From NCBI GenBank assembly GCA_030685235.1, contig MU839100.1, positions 372,001 to 436,000 on the forward strand: 64,000 bases of DNA, written 5' to 3'. Position 1 is the stretch's first letter. Each line of letters starts with the position of its first letter. Below are positions 22,701-35,001 of this stretch, one piece after another. The translations under genes and the position numbers were made by a program. This DNA is from Copromyces sp. CBS 386.78 (taxonomy: Eukaryota; Ascomycota; Sordariomycetes; Sordariales; Sordariaceae). The notes under the pieces were generated by a model. That model made no database searches. It was not told where the DNA came from and was given only the letters and a program-made list of their open reading frames with translations.

Positions 22701-23284
22701 TTGCCGCCTTCGGCAGTGGTGAGCCACCCCGGCATATTCGAGCTTGTCGGCCTTCCCAAGAACTATGCTACGCTCATCGAGGAGTGTACGAGGAGGAAAT
22801 GTCCAACCAAGGGCAAAGACATTTCCGACCCCATGCTCTGTCTCTTCTGCGGAGATTTGTTTTGCGGTCAGAGCATCTGCTGCGCAGTGGAGGATAGGGA
22901 AGGCAGGGGTAAGACCATGCGGATTGGCGGTTGCCAGCAGCACATGAGAAAGTAGGTTCTACCGTCGCTCACCTTTGACTCCCTTTGCTGTATGCTAACG
23001 TTCTAACTTTAATCAGGTGCCAAAAGAACGTAGGACTCTTCCTCAACATTCGTCGCTGCTGCATCTTCTACCTCCATCGGCTGTCAGGATCCTTCAGCAA
23101 CGCACCCTACATCGACAAGTACGGCGAGGTTGATATAGGCCTGCGTCACGGACGACTGCTTTACCTCCACCAGAAGCGGTATGACTCCATGTTGCGCAAC
23201 CTGTGGCTCAGCCATGGTATCCAGAGCTTTATTAGCCGTAAACTTGAGGGGGACATTAACAATGGCGGGTGGGAGACACTGTAA
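16749..23284 (+). CDS. ubr1: UBR1-type N-recognin, E3 ubiquitin ligase of the N-degron pathway
   Basis: Exons 16749-22951 and 23017-23284; the 65-nt intron (GTAGGT...AATCAG) joins the frame as HMRK-CQKNVG. Predicted 2156 aa. UBR1 binds basic and bulky N-terminal residues and ubiquitinates the target with a Rad6-type E2. Domains in order: UBR box near 85-160 with its Cys/His ligands (CGHIF, CKTC, CLCSKCF, HTGH, CCDCGD); ClpS-like domain near 236-320 (WNDEKHTVVDVRDQ); a strongly acidic tract and a proline run near 410-490; the large helical middle; a RING-type domain from CILCQED near 1376 to CPLCKALG near 1515; and the C-terminal UBLC zinc module (CLFCGDLFCG near 2030). The acidic/proline insert lies between ClpS and the helical core and is probably a flexible linker. 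ATG chosen as the first in frame after a CC-rich leader. Confidence 0.95.
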
Positions 23285-24009
23285 GAACTCGAAGTGGAAA
23301 TTGGTATATGATATCTGGGGAAGGAAAGGAGAAACGGTAGTTGTGGGTACGGGGCGGTGTTTTGGCATCATCATTGGCGTTATCCTTTATACAAAATTTG
23401 AGGGTGGATTGAAGGCATGCTTACTTTGACTCTTTTGTACTTTTCTGGACAGCAAAAATCTAGGCAGGTACTTCTAGTGCCTCCAGGCTTATTCTTTTCG
23501 CCACTCTATCTTGGGTAGTCATTATGCATTCTTATTACACCCGGTTTACACGGAAAAGCAGGCGAACAGTCTTACTGGAGAGTTTGTACTTGATTAGTTA
23601 GATTGATAGACACGGAAACTCAACTGAACAACATCCTTCAACTTAGGTATAGCCCATAGACCATGGCAATGCTGTCTATATCTTGCTCCCTATATGATGT
23701 GTGTGGGAGATAACACAATATACAACTTCTATATCTCTATGCAAAACAAATAACCAAAACATGCAACTGTAGAGGGGTATTATAGACTTCATGAAACACA
23801 ACACATCCGTGCCCTCTCCAGACCCTTTTTCTGAATCCGAGATCCCGAAACATTAGCTATAACCAACGCTGTTCCGTTTTCCGTTCCCCTTTCTATGCAA
23901 AATAACTTCGTAGCCAAACGCTTGCTCTATGCATCATCATTGTTTTTCAACAACCAAAGAAAAAAAACCAAAAAAAAAAACCAAAAAAAAACCACATCCA
24001 ACTCATAAA
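23285..24009. other. Convergent 3' region of ubr1 and sulfate permease, with an A-rich tract
   Basis: AT-rich 3' flanks. A poly(A)-like low-complexity stretch interrupted by CC occupies about 23957-23991. No gene seen. Confidence 0.55.
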
Positions 24010-26854
24010 TCAAGGTTTAGGACTCGATGAAGAGTCCTCTTTCCTCGGATCAAGCAACTCATAAGGAGGCAAGCTTGACCTCAGTGGCCTCGACCCGGTC
24101 CCCGCAGATTCAGACGTACTTCCACCCTTAAAGTTCTCCTGACTCTGGGACATCGGTGTCGGCGTCTGGGTAGCGACCGGCTCCACGCCCTTGATAGAAG
24201 ACGTAGTAGCCGGGAACTCCGCCCTGGCCTCCACGTTGGCAATCGCGCTCTGCAGCGCGCTCGTCAAGTCGACGTGGAACAACGGCCTGTTGATGCCGTG
24301 CACAGCCACGGTGCGGCCACCATTACCAGTAGAACCGAACCTCGAGCGAGCGGCGGCATCAGCGCCAGCGGATATCCTTTTGGAGCCGGAGGCAGTGGCC
24401 TTGAGGGTGCCTACGGCTTCGGTATCATCGCTGGCAGAACCAGATTCGATGTCCATTGAGTTGCCTCCTCGTTGTTGTTGCTGTTGAGCAACACGACCGC
24501 GAGCGGACAGGGTAGGACCGTACTCCTTCTCGTTGACTTCCTGCTCGGCAGTGGCGGCAGCGCTCTGCTCGCCACCGATCTCCGCCACGCTGAAGATGGA
24601 CTTCCACCTCCTGATCTGGCCGTCTGGTAAGTTGGCAGAGGGGTAGCCGAAGCCGGCGGAGACGAGGGCGCGCTTGGTCCAGCGGTTGCTGATGCAGGCA
24701 ACGTGCCAGTCGACGACATCGGGCGAGGCGTACCGGTCAAGCTGGTTGCGCACGTCGATGAGCTGTTGGACCGAGGTGATGTCGATATTGTTTACCGAGG
24801 AAAAGTCGAGGATGATGGCTTTGAGCGTGGGGAGGTGCATGTTGACGCCAATTTCGTTCGAGTCGATGCCCTCCCGAGCGGCGGCTTTGAGCTTGCGCCT
24901 GGACGGGCCGGGGTCGTTCCAGGGCCGGTCACCCGGACGATCGAAGTGCGAGAGCGTGGTGCGGCGCGTATTTTTGTAGATGTAGCGCACCATGTACTCG
25001 AGCGTGTGGCTGGCGTTGGGGTAGTTGAAGCCTTCGGAGAAGCGGTAAATAAAGATGCCCGGGTAGGGGTTGTCCAGTTCGATTTCGGGATTGGAGCCGT
25101 CCGCGTGTGTGATGGGGAGGAAGATATTGCGGTACGGGGCATCCGGCGAGGAGCCGCGGACGAAGGTGCCGTAGCCTTCGTCCACGGGCTTCCGGGGATC
25201 ATCGCCAATAACGTGGTCGCCGAGGACGGAGTGGACCTTGACGCGACCGAGGAAGCGGCCTTGAGCCTTGAGGATGCGGAAGAGGAGGACGGCAAAAGAC
25301 AGGCAAACTGTGCAGTAGATGCCGTTCTCGATACTGGAGAAGATGGTGACGAAAACGCCGACGAAGAAGATGATGACTTCGAGAGGCGAGACGAGCCAAA
25401 ACTGGTAGATGGTGTTGGGGGGTGTGATCAGATCACCGACAGCGTGGATGATGACGGCGGCCAGGGATGCGTTCGGGACGTAGTAGAAAACGGCAGGCAA
25501 GGCATAGATAGCCAGCAAAACCACGACGGCGGTGATGACACCGGCGAAGGGAGTGCGCACGCCCGCCTTGGACTTGACAGCGGTACGACTGAACGAGCCT
25601 GTGGCAGCATAGCCACCAAGGAAGGGGCCCAGCATGTTAGTGACACCGATGGCCACCATTTCCTGGGAGGGGTCGATAGTGTAGTTGTTGATACGGCCGA
25701 ATGACTTCGCGATGGCGATGTGCTCAATCAACAAGACAATGACGGTGGCGGGAAGAGAGCTAGCAAGCTTGCTTGCGAGTTCCTTGTTGAGGACGGGAAC
25801 AGCTGCGTTCTTGAAACCTCTGGGAACGTCGAAGAGAATCTTGAACTTGGAAGTTCCTCTGGGGAGGTCCTTGTTGGCCAACCAACTGATCATGGTGTAC
25901 AACAAAATCACAAAGACTGTTCTCAGTGTCGAAAGGAAGAAGGCCACTCGCTGGTGTTGTGGCCAACGCCTGGCAACAAAGTTGCAAAGCGACCGGATAC
26001 CGTAAAGCATGAAAAGAGCTGTCAAGCCCATGGCAGCATCCAGCTTGGTACGGGGCAAGCCTTGCAATGTATGAATGAAGACCAAATACGCCGGATCTCT
26101 GGTTGAGAAGCCCTTAATGCCCATCAAGGTAGGGAACTGTCCAACGGCGATATTGAGAGCCGAGCCGGTCATGAAAGCCGAAAGAGCAGTCAGCGAGATG
26201 ATATCGACAATCCAACCGCATCGAATCAGGCCAATGAAGAGCACAACGGCGCCGGCGAGGATAGAAAGGGCAGACGCGATAAAATGGGGCGGAATGTCGG
26301 GAAGGTCCTCCATAACGTTAGCAACAACGCCACCGGTCAGCGAGGAAAGGACGGCGACGGGACCGATCGTAATATCTTTCGAGGTGGCGAAGAACCAGTA
26401 GATCAATACACCCATGAAGGAAGAGTAGAGACCAAACTGAGGCTCAAGGTTGGCAAGCTGAGCATAGGCCATACCCTGTGGAATGACAATGGCGCCGATA
26501 GTAATACCTAAGGTAGGCAAGAAGTAAGCGATACTGAATTGGACAGTAATGGACGAAGGTTTAGATGCGCTTACCGGCTACAAGATCGCCTGCGAGCCAT
26601 TGTAGGTTGTAGTGACCAATCCATGACGTGAAGGGAAAGAGGGAAATAGCGTAGTCCCCCAACTGCTTTCCAGAGGGGACAAGTTCCCTCAAGAACTCGG
26701 CTGTATGAGGTGGTTCTTCCACGAAAGAGCTGGTTGTATGGTTGGATATGACGGACTCTCCCCGAGTAACCTCGTCGTATGGGTCTTTGTCTTGGAGTTT
26801 GATGCCAAGTGCTTTGGCTGTGAAGCGCCCGGCCTTCCCCCAGGCCGTAGACAT
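24010..26854 (-). CDS. SulP-family sulfate permease with STAS domain
   Basis: Plasma-membrane sulfate transporter related to yeast SUL1/SUL2 and Neurospora CYS-13/CYS-14. Exon 1 is 26575-26854, intron 26508-26574 (GTAAGC...CCTTAG), exon 2 is 24010-26507; predicted 925 aa. The first 75 residues are cytosolic, then comes the family hallmark run around the exon junction (ITIGAIVIPQGMAYAQLANL, with the conserved ATSKDITIGPVAVLS downstream) and about ten to twelve transmembrane helices. A STAS domain follows near 570-720 (YPGIFIYRFSEGFNYPNA; AIILDFSSVNNIDITSVQQL). The last 200 residues are disordered, with Gln, Ser and Gly runs, making the protein longer than the roughly 780-820 aa I recall for the Neurospora CYS proteins. 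Which paralogue it is cannot be settled here. Confidence 0.92.
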
Positions 26855-29800
26855 CTTGATGGCTTGGTCCTTCTGATACTAATGGGAATGATTGTTGACA
26901 AGAGGATGATGTCTGATATCGTATACCGGTTCAAGATATGGTCCGTGCTGATTCCGGCTGTATCAAGGAGATCCTAGCTTGCCAAAGAGGTTTTGCATGG
27001 ACCAAGGTGGGAGGCTGCTCTGAGGATGATTGATCCGGGGAGATATCCAATGGGGAAAATAACGTCGGCTATGTGTATGGCACAGATGTAAAAGCCTGTA
27101 GTTGCGCTCGAAACTCGTTGAGAGAGGAAGGGGAACTGGTGGAAGGTCGAAATCGGATTCGAAGACGAACCGGTCGAATCTAGGACGAAGTTGAAGATGG
27201 CTCTATATCGTTTGCCTAAAGGCTGGAGGTGGCAACAAAGGGCTAGATGAGATGAATGAAACCGCCGCCGTTAAACATGAGATGATTTGAGTAAGGAAAA
27301 ACAGGAACAGGGACATGGAAAAGTATAAAAGGGCAAGCAAAACCAGACTAGGAAAAAGGCGGCATTGCGGCGTCGCTCGAAGGAACCGGGGTGTGGGGTA
27401 AGGATGGGAGGAAGTGCACGGAATCTGTTTACTGACGCCCACAGATGCAGAAGAGGCAGAAAGTGCAGGGAAGCGGAGTTCAGGAGGCGTGGTAGAGCGC
27501 AGAAAGGTGGGCACTCCCATGATGACGTGATCGGCCTTTGCCCTTTCAACTCTAGTATCGAAAAGCTTATACACACTTTGCTCGCGGTTCCGCTGCCGAT
27601 TTCCACTCCAGCCACTGTACGAGTGGTTATAACTGATGCCAACCTCAGGAGAGACCGGCTCTCCGTCTGCCATGTCTCCGCGGCCGGTATTCGGGGGCCG
27701 GTAGTTGAGAGGTTCTCTTCAATCATCTCAACTCTCACCGCGCTGGGTTGGCGGGGAGGACTGACTTGTGGGAGCTCCCGCTTTGCCGCACATGGGACGG
27801 TCTGCTCGGAGTTTCATGTAAAAACGGTCATCGATATCTCCCTCCCATGGACACAGCAGTCCTTCATCAGTCATCACACCAGTGCCTGCTTAAGCGTAAC
27901 GAACAGTAGATGATCATGCTTGGTATGGATACGTCTTCCCACCACGATGGGATGGACGCACGTGTATAATTATGTAGATACCTATGCCCCGGTCATCAGA
28001 TGTCATTGTCACACGGCGGGATGATGCAAAAAAGGACGGGAAGAGACACTTGCACTGCACCGCACGGAAGCCATCAGCAATAACCATGTAAGATGTAACC
28101 TCTCCGAAGTGCGAGAATGGTTGAAAACATGGAGATGTGCCGTCGTGGAGGTGTGATGGATCATGGGAGAGTGTCAGAGCCGGGGATTCTGGAGGGCAAG
28201 GGTGTTGTTGTTGTGTAAAGGAGGGGCCGGCTGCAAGAGGCGAAGACGCAACTTGGACCATCGATGGTGCAATTGCAGCCGCAAAGCTTGTCGATCGAGT
28301 GTAAGCTTCCCGTTGGACGCCTCGGTGCCAGTGCAAGTGCCTAGCTCCCGATCGTCCACCTCCAACGCTACCCTGGACTGGCCTTGCTTACAAAAGCATC
28401 AGAGAGGTGTTTTTTTTTCCACATGTGTCGCAACTACCTTAGTGCAGTATTGGCACTCGCCAGGAACACAATCTCACAATTGAGGTGTCAAGTTCGATCT
28501 TCTGTGGTCCAAACAACTGGCCTGGAGTTCTTCACAGCCCAGGTCTCTGGAGGGATGATACCTCTAAAAGAGATGCGATTGCCACTCGGCTGGTTCCGAC
28601 CTCGGGGGATATGGGGGGTCACCCAGCTTCACCACAAAACCCCACTGCGCTGGAAGACGGATCATAGTACGAGCGTGCAGAGGTAGATCAGGGGATGAAT
28701 TCCATCTGGTGAGAGAAACATGAAGGCCTCCTTCTAGTGCAGAGAAAAGGTCAAGGTGAAAGGTTGGTCCTGACTCGTGTTGTGCGGCGACTTGCACGGC
28801 CAGACCTCACAACCAAGTAAACCTCCGTGCCCGGAGTTCGGCTCTCCTCGAGGGCATCGTATTTGGCAGCACCGCACAGTGAGCTTAGGGCTTTCAGTCA
28901 GAAACTCCGGGCAGAATTAATCCGCGGCCTCAATCATCCGCTGCCTCTCGAGATGACGTTATCGGATCAAGAACGGACCGTTGCAAGCTGACCAATAGCA
29001 TGTTGGCAACCATCCGGTTCAGGAAGTCGAGCTCGATTGGGTGCGATAAGCCGATAAATTGACTCGTCAAAGCCGCACGTGAAATTCAAGTCAGCGGCAC
29101 CGTGGAAAGCAGGATGTAGGGTTAGGGTTATAGCCATCACGGTAACGCATGCCCACGACATTGCGCATCTGCCATCGAAGGAAAACGAAGCCATCCTTCT
29201 TGATTGGATCGTTCAGGATCGGGAGCTGGCAAAACGGGACTTTGAAAACAGGGGCAACACAATGACAGAGGGTAAGTGATCATGACATAAGATGGCTCAG
29301 AGATAAAATTGCAATGAGGGAACGCGAAGAAGCTGAAGTGCCCGCTCTCCCAAGTGGAATATCGACGAACATATGGGAATTCATCCCATCACCAGGAACG
29401 AACGACACTACCGCATTTCAGCAGCATAGTATGTAGATGTATCTATTAATAAAACACCAGTCCGCGGATCATACCCCACTCAGTCTTGGTCTGCTATGAA
29501 CTATTGCGGACATGAAGGGCGTCCATGTCCAATCTTTCCATGCCGACTATGGAACAGCCATTGTAGGTTTGCCCCAGACTTCACTCACCGTCCCGATTTC
29601 AAGGTAATGGGTTGGTGACACCAAAACCGGCGAACCACCCCGCAGTTCAGCTGGGAACTTTCCGTCGGGTCGGGTACCTTGCGGCGCAGGACATGCTTCG
29701 TGCGTACTGATCTCGTACTAAGTTGCAGCTGCCCGTCTGCCCTTTTTGCCCGTTTCAGGTCGCCAATGAGGAGGTGCGCTCAACTTATCAACGCTGCGAA

Positions 29801-30013
29801 CTGCAACGCCCGACCCAACCACTCCAACCTCACTGACACACCCGACAAATCCTGGAACAAACATTGGCTTACCTAGGAACGACGCGCAACCTGGCATGGC
29901 GACAATCAAACAGCGTCCGCCCTTCCATTTCACATTTTCCACGCTGCGCCGGACAGCAACAAGCTTGAGCACCATACGTAGCCGTCTCGCTCCACCTTCT
30001 GCGGCTTGACACC
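26855..30013. other. Long intergenic region between sulfate permease and bub2 genes
   Basis: Divergent 5' flanks; no supported gene in 3.2 kb. The minus strand just upstream of 26854 is pyrimidine-rich around 27270-27360 and is probably promoter/leader. A bZIP-type site is listed separately. A 16-base stretch resembling two and a half TTAGGG units at 29117-29132 is too short to mean anything. Confidence 0.5.
27522..27531. promoter_or_regulatory. Candidate CYS3-like bZIP site upstream of the sulfate permease
   Basis: ATGACGTGAT matches 9 of 10 positions of the Neurospora CYS3 consensus ATGRYRYCAT as I remember it (mismatch at position 8) and contains the bZIP core TGACGT. It lies about 670 bases upstream of the permease ATG. 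Sulfate permease genes are classic CYS3 targets, but a single imperfect site could be chance. Confidence 0.25.
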
Positions 30014-31803
30014 ATGAACCTAACGGCAAAGAACGCCAGCTCGGGCAGCGCTAGAGATCCAGGCACAGACGCGATGCCGTTGTCGTCGACGGCGCCGGGC
30101 GCTCCAGTGACAGGGCCTCCACAACCTGCCCCCTCGGCGACGACGATGGGTGTGCTTCCACTCCACCCGCTTCCACACCTTCCACCCCCATCCCCTGCTG
30201 CTGGCAATGGTACCGCGACTTTGTCAGTTGGTGGTACCCTCAACGGCCAAAGGTCGCTCAGGAGATTGCAATCGGCTCACAGCCTCGGCGCAAAGACCTC
30301 GCCTCAGCCGTCCCTAATTTCCCAGCAGAGGTTGCACTTGCAACAGCAGCAGCAACCGTCGCAATACCAACCGCAATCCCAACCGCGTCTTCGACCGCAC
30401 CAGCAGCTCCCACACCAGCATCGCCTACTCTCAGGCCCTCCTTCGCCTCCTACTAGACATGCAAGTCTCAACTATCGATCGACACCACAAAGAGGTCGCG
30501 CCAACAGTGACGCCCCGCCAGTTCCGATTCCGTTAGGCCAGCAATACAGCACCATGGCAGCGGCAAATAGGCGCGCCGGCCGCGGCACTAACTCGTCCAC
30601 CGCGAGCGCCATGTCCCTCGAAAAGCTGTTGCGCGAAGGCCCTCCAAACGGTGATGTTGAGGCCGCGCTCGAAAGCACACGACTCAAGATCCTTGATCAA
30701 GGCGTCAAATCCGACAGTGATGGCATGGTAAGAGACACAGCTTCACCCTCACCAATGCGCCCTGCTTTGCGCTCGCAATCGCGCTAACCAGCGATCCCAA
30801 ACAGTCCTCCCTTCGCATTTACGTATGGTTGATCCTACTCAACGCCCCCATCATCGAGACCGACACCTACCTTGCGCTCATCCATCGCGGCGCATCTCCT
30901 GCCTACTCGAAAATCCGTAATGATACATTCCGCACACTCACGACCGATCCTCTCTTCCGGCGCCGCGTTAGCGAGGCCAGCTTGATCCGATTACTTAATG
31001 CCGTCGCCTGGAGATTACACGATGCCCGCGGGGACCGAACTAGAGACCATAGCATTGCCAGCCTTTCGCGACGCTCAGCACCATCAGACCCAGGGAGTCG
31101 TCCGGGAACAAGTGGCCACGACAGTATCACTGGGTCGCCCGCATCGAAAAGTCGGGCGCGTGCTCTTACCTTGACGACTGAAGGCTCCGAGGCCAGTGGT
31201 GTCGCCTCCGAACCGGGTACATATGTACAAGGAATGAACGTACTGGCCGCGCCGTTCTTGTATGCTGCGCGTAGCGAGGCCGAAGCATTCGTCGCCTTCC
31301 ACCAGCTTCTCACACAAGAGTTACCCGGCTACATTCGCGGCGCGATGGACGGAGTGCATAAAGGGCTGGCGCTGGTCGACAAGGTGCTGTCGATCGTGGA
31401 TCCAAAACTCAGTCTTTACCTGATGTCCAAGAACCTCTCTGCCGAGATCTATGCATTCCCCTCTGTACTGACGCTGTGCGCCTGTACGCCGCCTCTGCCC
31501 GAGGTTCTACGTCTGTGGGACTTTCTCTTTGCATACGGTCCGCATCTTAACATTTTGTGCATCGTTGCGCAGCTTATCATGATACGCACCAAGATCATGG
31601 AATCGCCTAGGTATGAATCTTTACAATCGATAATTTGTTTTCCAGAGTTTCAAATGCTGATATGTCGGTCCTTATACAGCCCTAACAAACTCCTCCGATC
31701 TTTCCCTGCCCTTCAGGCCGATTTGATCAAGCGGACTACTCTGACTGTGATACGGATGATACCCGACGATATCTACGCCGAAATAGTTGCTCATGCCAAG
31801 TAA
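30014..31803 (+). CDS. bub2: BUB2/Cdc16-type TBC GTPase-activating protein
   Basis: GAP subunit for the Tem1/Spg1 GTPase at the spindle pole, restraining mitotic exit and septation. Exons 30014-30727, 30805-31610, 31680-31803; introns 30728-30804 and 31611-31679 are GT-AG. The second intron is 69 nt with no stop in frame, so it can be missed. Predicted 547 aa. Residues 1-195 are disordered, rich in Pro, Ser and Gln (a QQQQQ run near 112). The BUB2 core starts near MSLEKLLREG and continues LRIYVWLILLNAPIIETDTY. TBC motif B (IRNDTFR, arginine finger) lies near 274-280 and motif C (YVQG, glutamine finger) near 377-380. Yeast BUB2 and fission yeast Cdc16 are about 300 aa, so the N-terminal half is extra. 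A later start inside this region cannot be excluded. Confidence 0.9.
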
Positions 31804-33528
31804 TGCGATTTCCTGAATTCGATGTGCTTGCAGCTTATTTCGACGAAAAGAAATCCGGAGAGCAAAAACGGAGGAGGCTCTGGAAGGCACCAAGCGTGGT
31901 AGACCTGCACTCGAAGCTGGCTTGCCCATACAACAGGTGGTCGTGCCATGATACTCTGACGACTACGGCCTGCCTGGAGAACAGCGGGAAAAGGGGTTGT
32001 GTCCGTCCCACACATTCGAATATTGCGCCTTGAACTTGCGGGTCGCAGCGTGCTAGCACAGGCAGTAAATGCCGCGCCGAGGATAGTTGGGCGCACCCGG
32101 GGGTGGCTCGTGAATGCGTCGGTTTGCGGATGAAATGAAATGGGATAGGAACCCGAAAGGGCGAATTCCACCCTCGAAAATACAGCAAGGGCATCGATTA
32201 GGCGCTTCCTCCTCGAGTCGCGAACACCTCGGCGCTGATATTGTCCATACCACTCGAAGTCGCTGCATGGTGATCCACATATCTTTCTCACAGAGTTGTG
32301 ACCAAGAAACAGGTGTTTACGATACATGGTCTGCAGGAGGAAGGTTGATACATCGGCTAGCTAGAGGTATCCAACCCAGAACGGGCTCTTGCTTGCTTCG
32401 AGGGGATGATATAACCTTGAGAGATAAGGAACAAGGTGACGGAATCTTGATACCGAGGATCCCAAGGCGATACGGAATACGGGACTACGGGACAGGAAAT
32501 AAGGGACACGATAACAACTTGCCCAGACCATACTACTAGTATATAATGGTTCAATGCCAAAAGTGGCCATGTAGCTTTAGATAGAAGGTTGATATAATAA
32601 TTCAAAACCCCATGCCTGTAATGACACATACCAAGCACTGTCTGGACTTTGGTTCTTTCATCCCACCTGGACCTATCATCGCATATAAGAAGCCGTACCC
32701 ATACCATCCGAGGACTAACTTGGACATGCTTCTTCATAATTCAAAATTCGACTACCCTCCTCGTCTGACCTTTTTTTTGGAGCGTCAGCGCATCTTCTTC
32801 TACGTGCTACAACAATATCGCACTTGTTTTGTTTCGTATGCTTTGATATGTACACTTTAATCTATATACTATGTAAGCCCGTTAAATAAAAATAAAAGTA
32901 AAGTACCGCTGAGCCCCCAATGCTGTGATTATGCACGAATCCATCCCTATTATTCCGTCACTTTCCATTCGATTTCATAACTTTCCTCTTTAATGTACAT
33001 GCTTTTACGCTCAGTACCAAGTTACACTAGATACGACTCCCTTCATCTACTTATGCTTCGCGTCCTAGCCAAAAGTCACACCATCCTATTCACCAACAGC
33101 ACCCCGAACTCGAAGATGAAGTGGCGGCGACGCTAGCGTATCGAGAACCCTCGTCTCTACGCCGGACGGGATGCTTCAAGTACATGCGTGACGGGCAGTC
33201 CGACACTGACCGTGGGGCATTCGTGGCGTGATGACGGCTAGGCTAGGGGACCTTGGTCACCATTTCAATCGATGATCAGATGACCGAAGGGGAAGCCTCG
33301 TATCGGGACAGTCATGCCGTTGTGGACGCTGGCGAATGGGTCTATTGCCTGGCCCTCTTCTCGATCGCTGGCTCTATATGTTTCTGAGCTTGGCGTTGGT
33401 TGAATAGCGAGAGAATTCAGTGGCGTAGCAATAGGTAGCTGAAAATCTCCCCGGTCTCATTCCCAAACGGAAAGGGATTAAAATCCAAAATCACCCCAAA
33501 CGGGGCCTTCCATTCCCCAATCTCTAGC
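31804..33528. other. Convergent intergenic region after bub2
   Basis: Contains two 3' UTRs. AT-rich from about 32500 to 33060. No gene or repeat recognised. Confidence 0.5.
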
Positions 33529-35001
33529 CTAATACATAGGGCAAGCGTCCTGGGCGCGCCTGAAGGCAGTCGAGAAGAAATCCTGCATGGCGTTGTAGTG
33601 GAACAGAATGCCGCCGAGGACAGCAATGTGCCAGAGGTTGTGGCTGCCGCCGACGTAATCGAACATGCCGGGGCACCACCTCTCAGGGACCTTGCTGGCG
33701 TAGACGAGAGCGCCGAGGAAGTAGACAAAGAGCGACTCGAGTATGGGCGAGTAGTGCTCCCACACCGACAGGCCGCCGCGGGTGAGCCAAATCTGGAAGA
33801 TGGGCAGGAAACCGCTGGCAGACAAACCGACATAGAAGGCCACTCTCACCCAGGCCATATCCTGCCCGTTAAAGCGAGGGTGCCACGGGAGGATGACACC
33901 GCCGACACCAAGGATAGCTGTCGCGATCATGTAGACCCACCGGCTAACAGGCTCGCAGTAGAAGGCCGTGTATTCGGTGGTGATGATGGAAGCAGCGATG
34001 AGAAGCGAGATGCCGGTGTAGTCGACGCAGGCGAACATGGAGATCAGGTTGACATCGGCGACGGAGTTCATGGTATGCCAGATGACGCTGCAGGCCAGGC
34101 ATTGACAAGCCGCGAAGAAGAAGATGGCGGCGATGGCGATATCGGTCTTGGTGCTCTGCGAGAAGTTGATGCTGGTGGGGTAGAAGTAGAAAGCGACGGC
34201 CAGGACGAGGATAAGACCCAGGGCGTGGGACCAGATGTTGATCAGCTCGTTGGAGAATGTGAAAGCGGACCTGATGCAAGCCAGCTTATTCTCGGAAAAC
34301 CGATAGCCCTTTTGAATGTGGGGGTTGATCCTCCAGGGGATTGGTAGTTCCTCGTAGCTGATCAAGCCCTTCTCTCTCGCCTGATTAATGGCGCGCTGAA
34401 TATGATCTTCGAGACTCTCCGCAGCACGCATGGCCCTCCCAATACCCTCCTCCATAACTCTCTTGCCCTCGCCCATGAGGCTTTCGGCAGCATTGGCCAA
34501 TCCCTTCTCACGAAGCTTGTTGGCCTGGGTCTCCAAGTCTTCCAGCATGCCGTCGAGTAGATCGATGCCGACCTTGGCCTTCTCGTTTAGCGACCCGGCG
34601 GCGGCCATTGCCTCATGATAGCTCGTCTCCAGAGTCTCGACGAGAACATGGAGACGTCTGCGTCCGGCACCCATCACTTCCTCCGACACTTGGGAGCATC
34701 TTGTTCGTACGGCTTGCAGCGTAGACAGGGCCGCCTCAATGGAAGAGTCGAGAGTCAGCTCTCCATAGTTCTCCCAGTACTCCAGTCGGTTCTCTAGCTC
34801 GGCGAGAAAGGCATCCATCTTGAGAAGCAGGGCTTCTTCGCCATCCGCGATACTGTGGACAAACGACTTCCGCCGGGCATTGAGCTGGGATTTCCGGCGA
34901 TTCCGGAGGGCTGGCCTTTCGGGGACATTGGCCGCCCCCGAGGTCCGGGCCTCGGTGTCGTCATCGTGGGCGGCGAAGGAAAAGGGGGAAGCACACTCCA
35001 T
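33529..35001 (-). CDS. PAQR-family (Izh3-like) seven-helix membrane protein
   Basis: Intronless, 490 aa. Progestin/adiponectin-receptor family proteins are zinc-binding seven-helix membrane proteins; the yeast IZH members are linked to zinc and sterol homeostasis. Residues 1-235 are cytosolic, helical and charged, with coiled-coil-like stretches, as in Izh3-type members with a long N-terminus. The signature then appears: IPWRINPHIQKGYRF, CIRSAFTFSNELINIWSHALG, SVIWHTMNS and a C-terminal SHNLWHIAVLGG...FHYNAM, which carry the His residues of the metal site. Seven hydrophobic segments run from about 265 to 475. The ATG at 35001 is the first in frame. Confidence 0.9.
   Translation of the reverse strand: MECASPFSFAAHDDDTEARTSGAANVPERPALRNRRKSQLNARRKSFVHSIADGEEALLLKMDAFLAELENRLEYWENYGELTLDSSIEAALSTLQAVRTRCSQVSEEVMGAGRRRLHVLVETLETSYHEAMAAAGSLNEKAKVGIDLLDGMLEDLETQANKLREKGLANAAESLMGEGKRVMEEGIGRAMRAAESLEDHIQRAINQAREKGLISYEELPIPWRINPHIQKGYRFSENKLACIRSAFTFSNELINIWSHALGLILVLAVAFYFYPTSINFSQSTKTDIAIAAIFFFAACQCLACSVIWHTMNSVADVNLISMFACVDYTGISLLIAASIITTEYTAFYCEPVSRWVYMIATAILGVGGVILPWHPRFNGQDMAWVRVAFYVGLSASGFLPIFQIWLTRGGLSVWEHYSPILESLFVYFLGALVYASKVPERWCPGMFDYVGGSHNLWHIAVLGGILFHYNAMQDFFSTAFRRAQDACPMY

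Noticed and set aside
24703..25704. 333-codon open frame on the plus strand
   Set aside because: Antisense to the sulfate permease; residue composition (Asp, Val, Gly, Glu) is what the complementary strand of a C-ending coding sequence gives.
29117..29132. TAGGGTTAGGGTTA telomere-like repeat
   Set aside because: Only about two and a half units, inside a normal intergenic region; expected by chance and no subtelomeric context.
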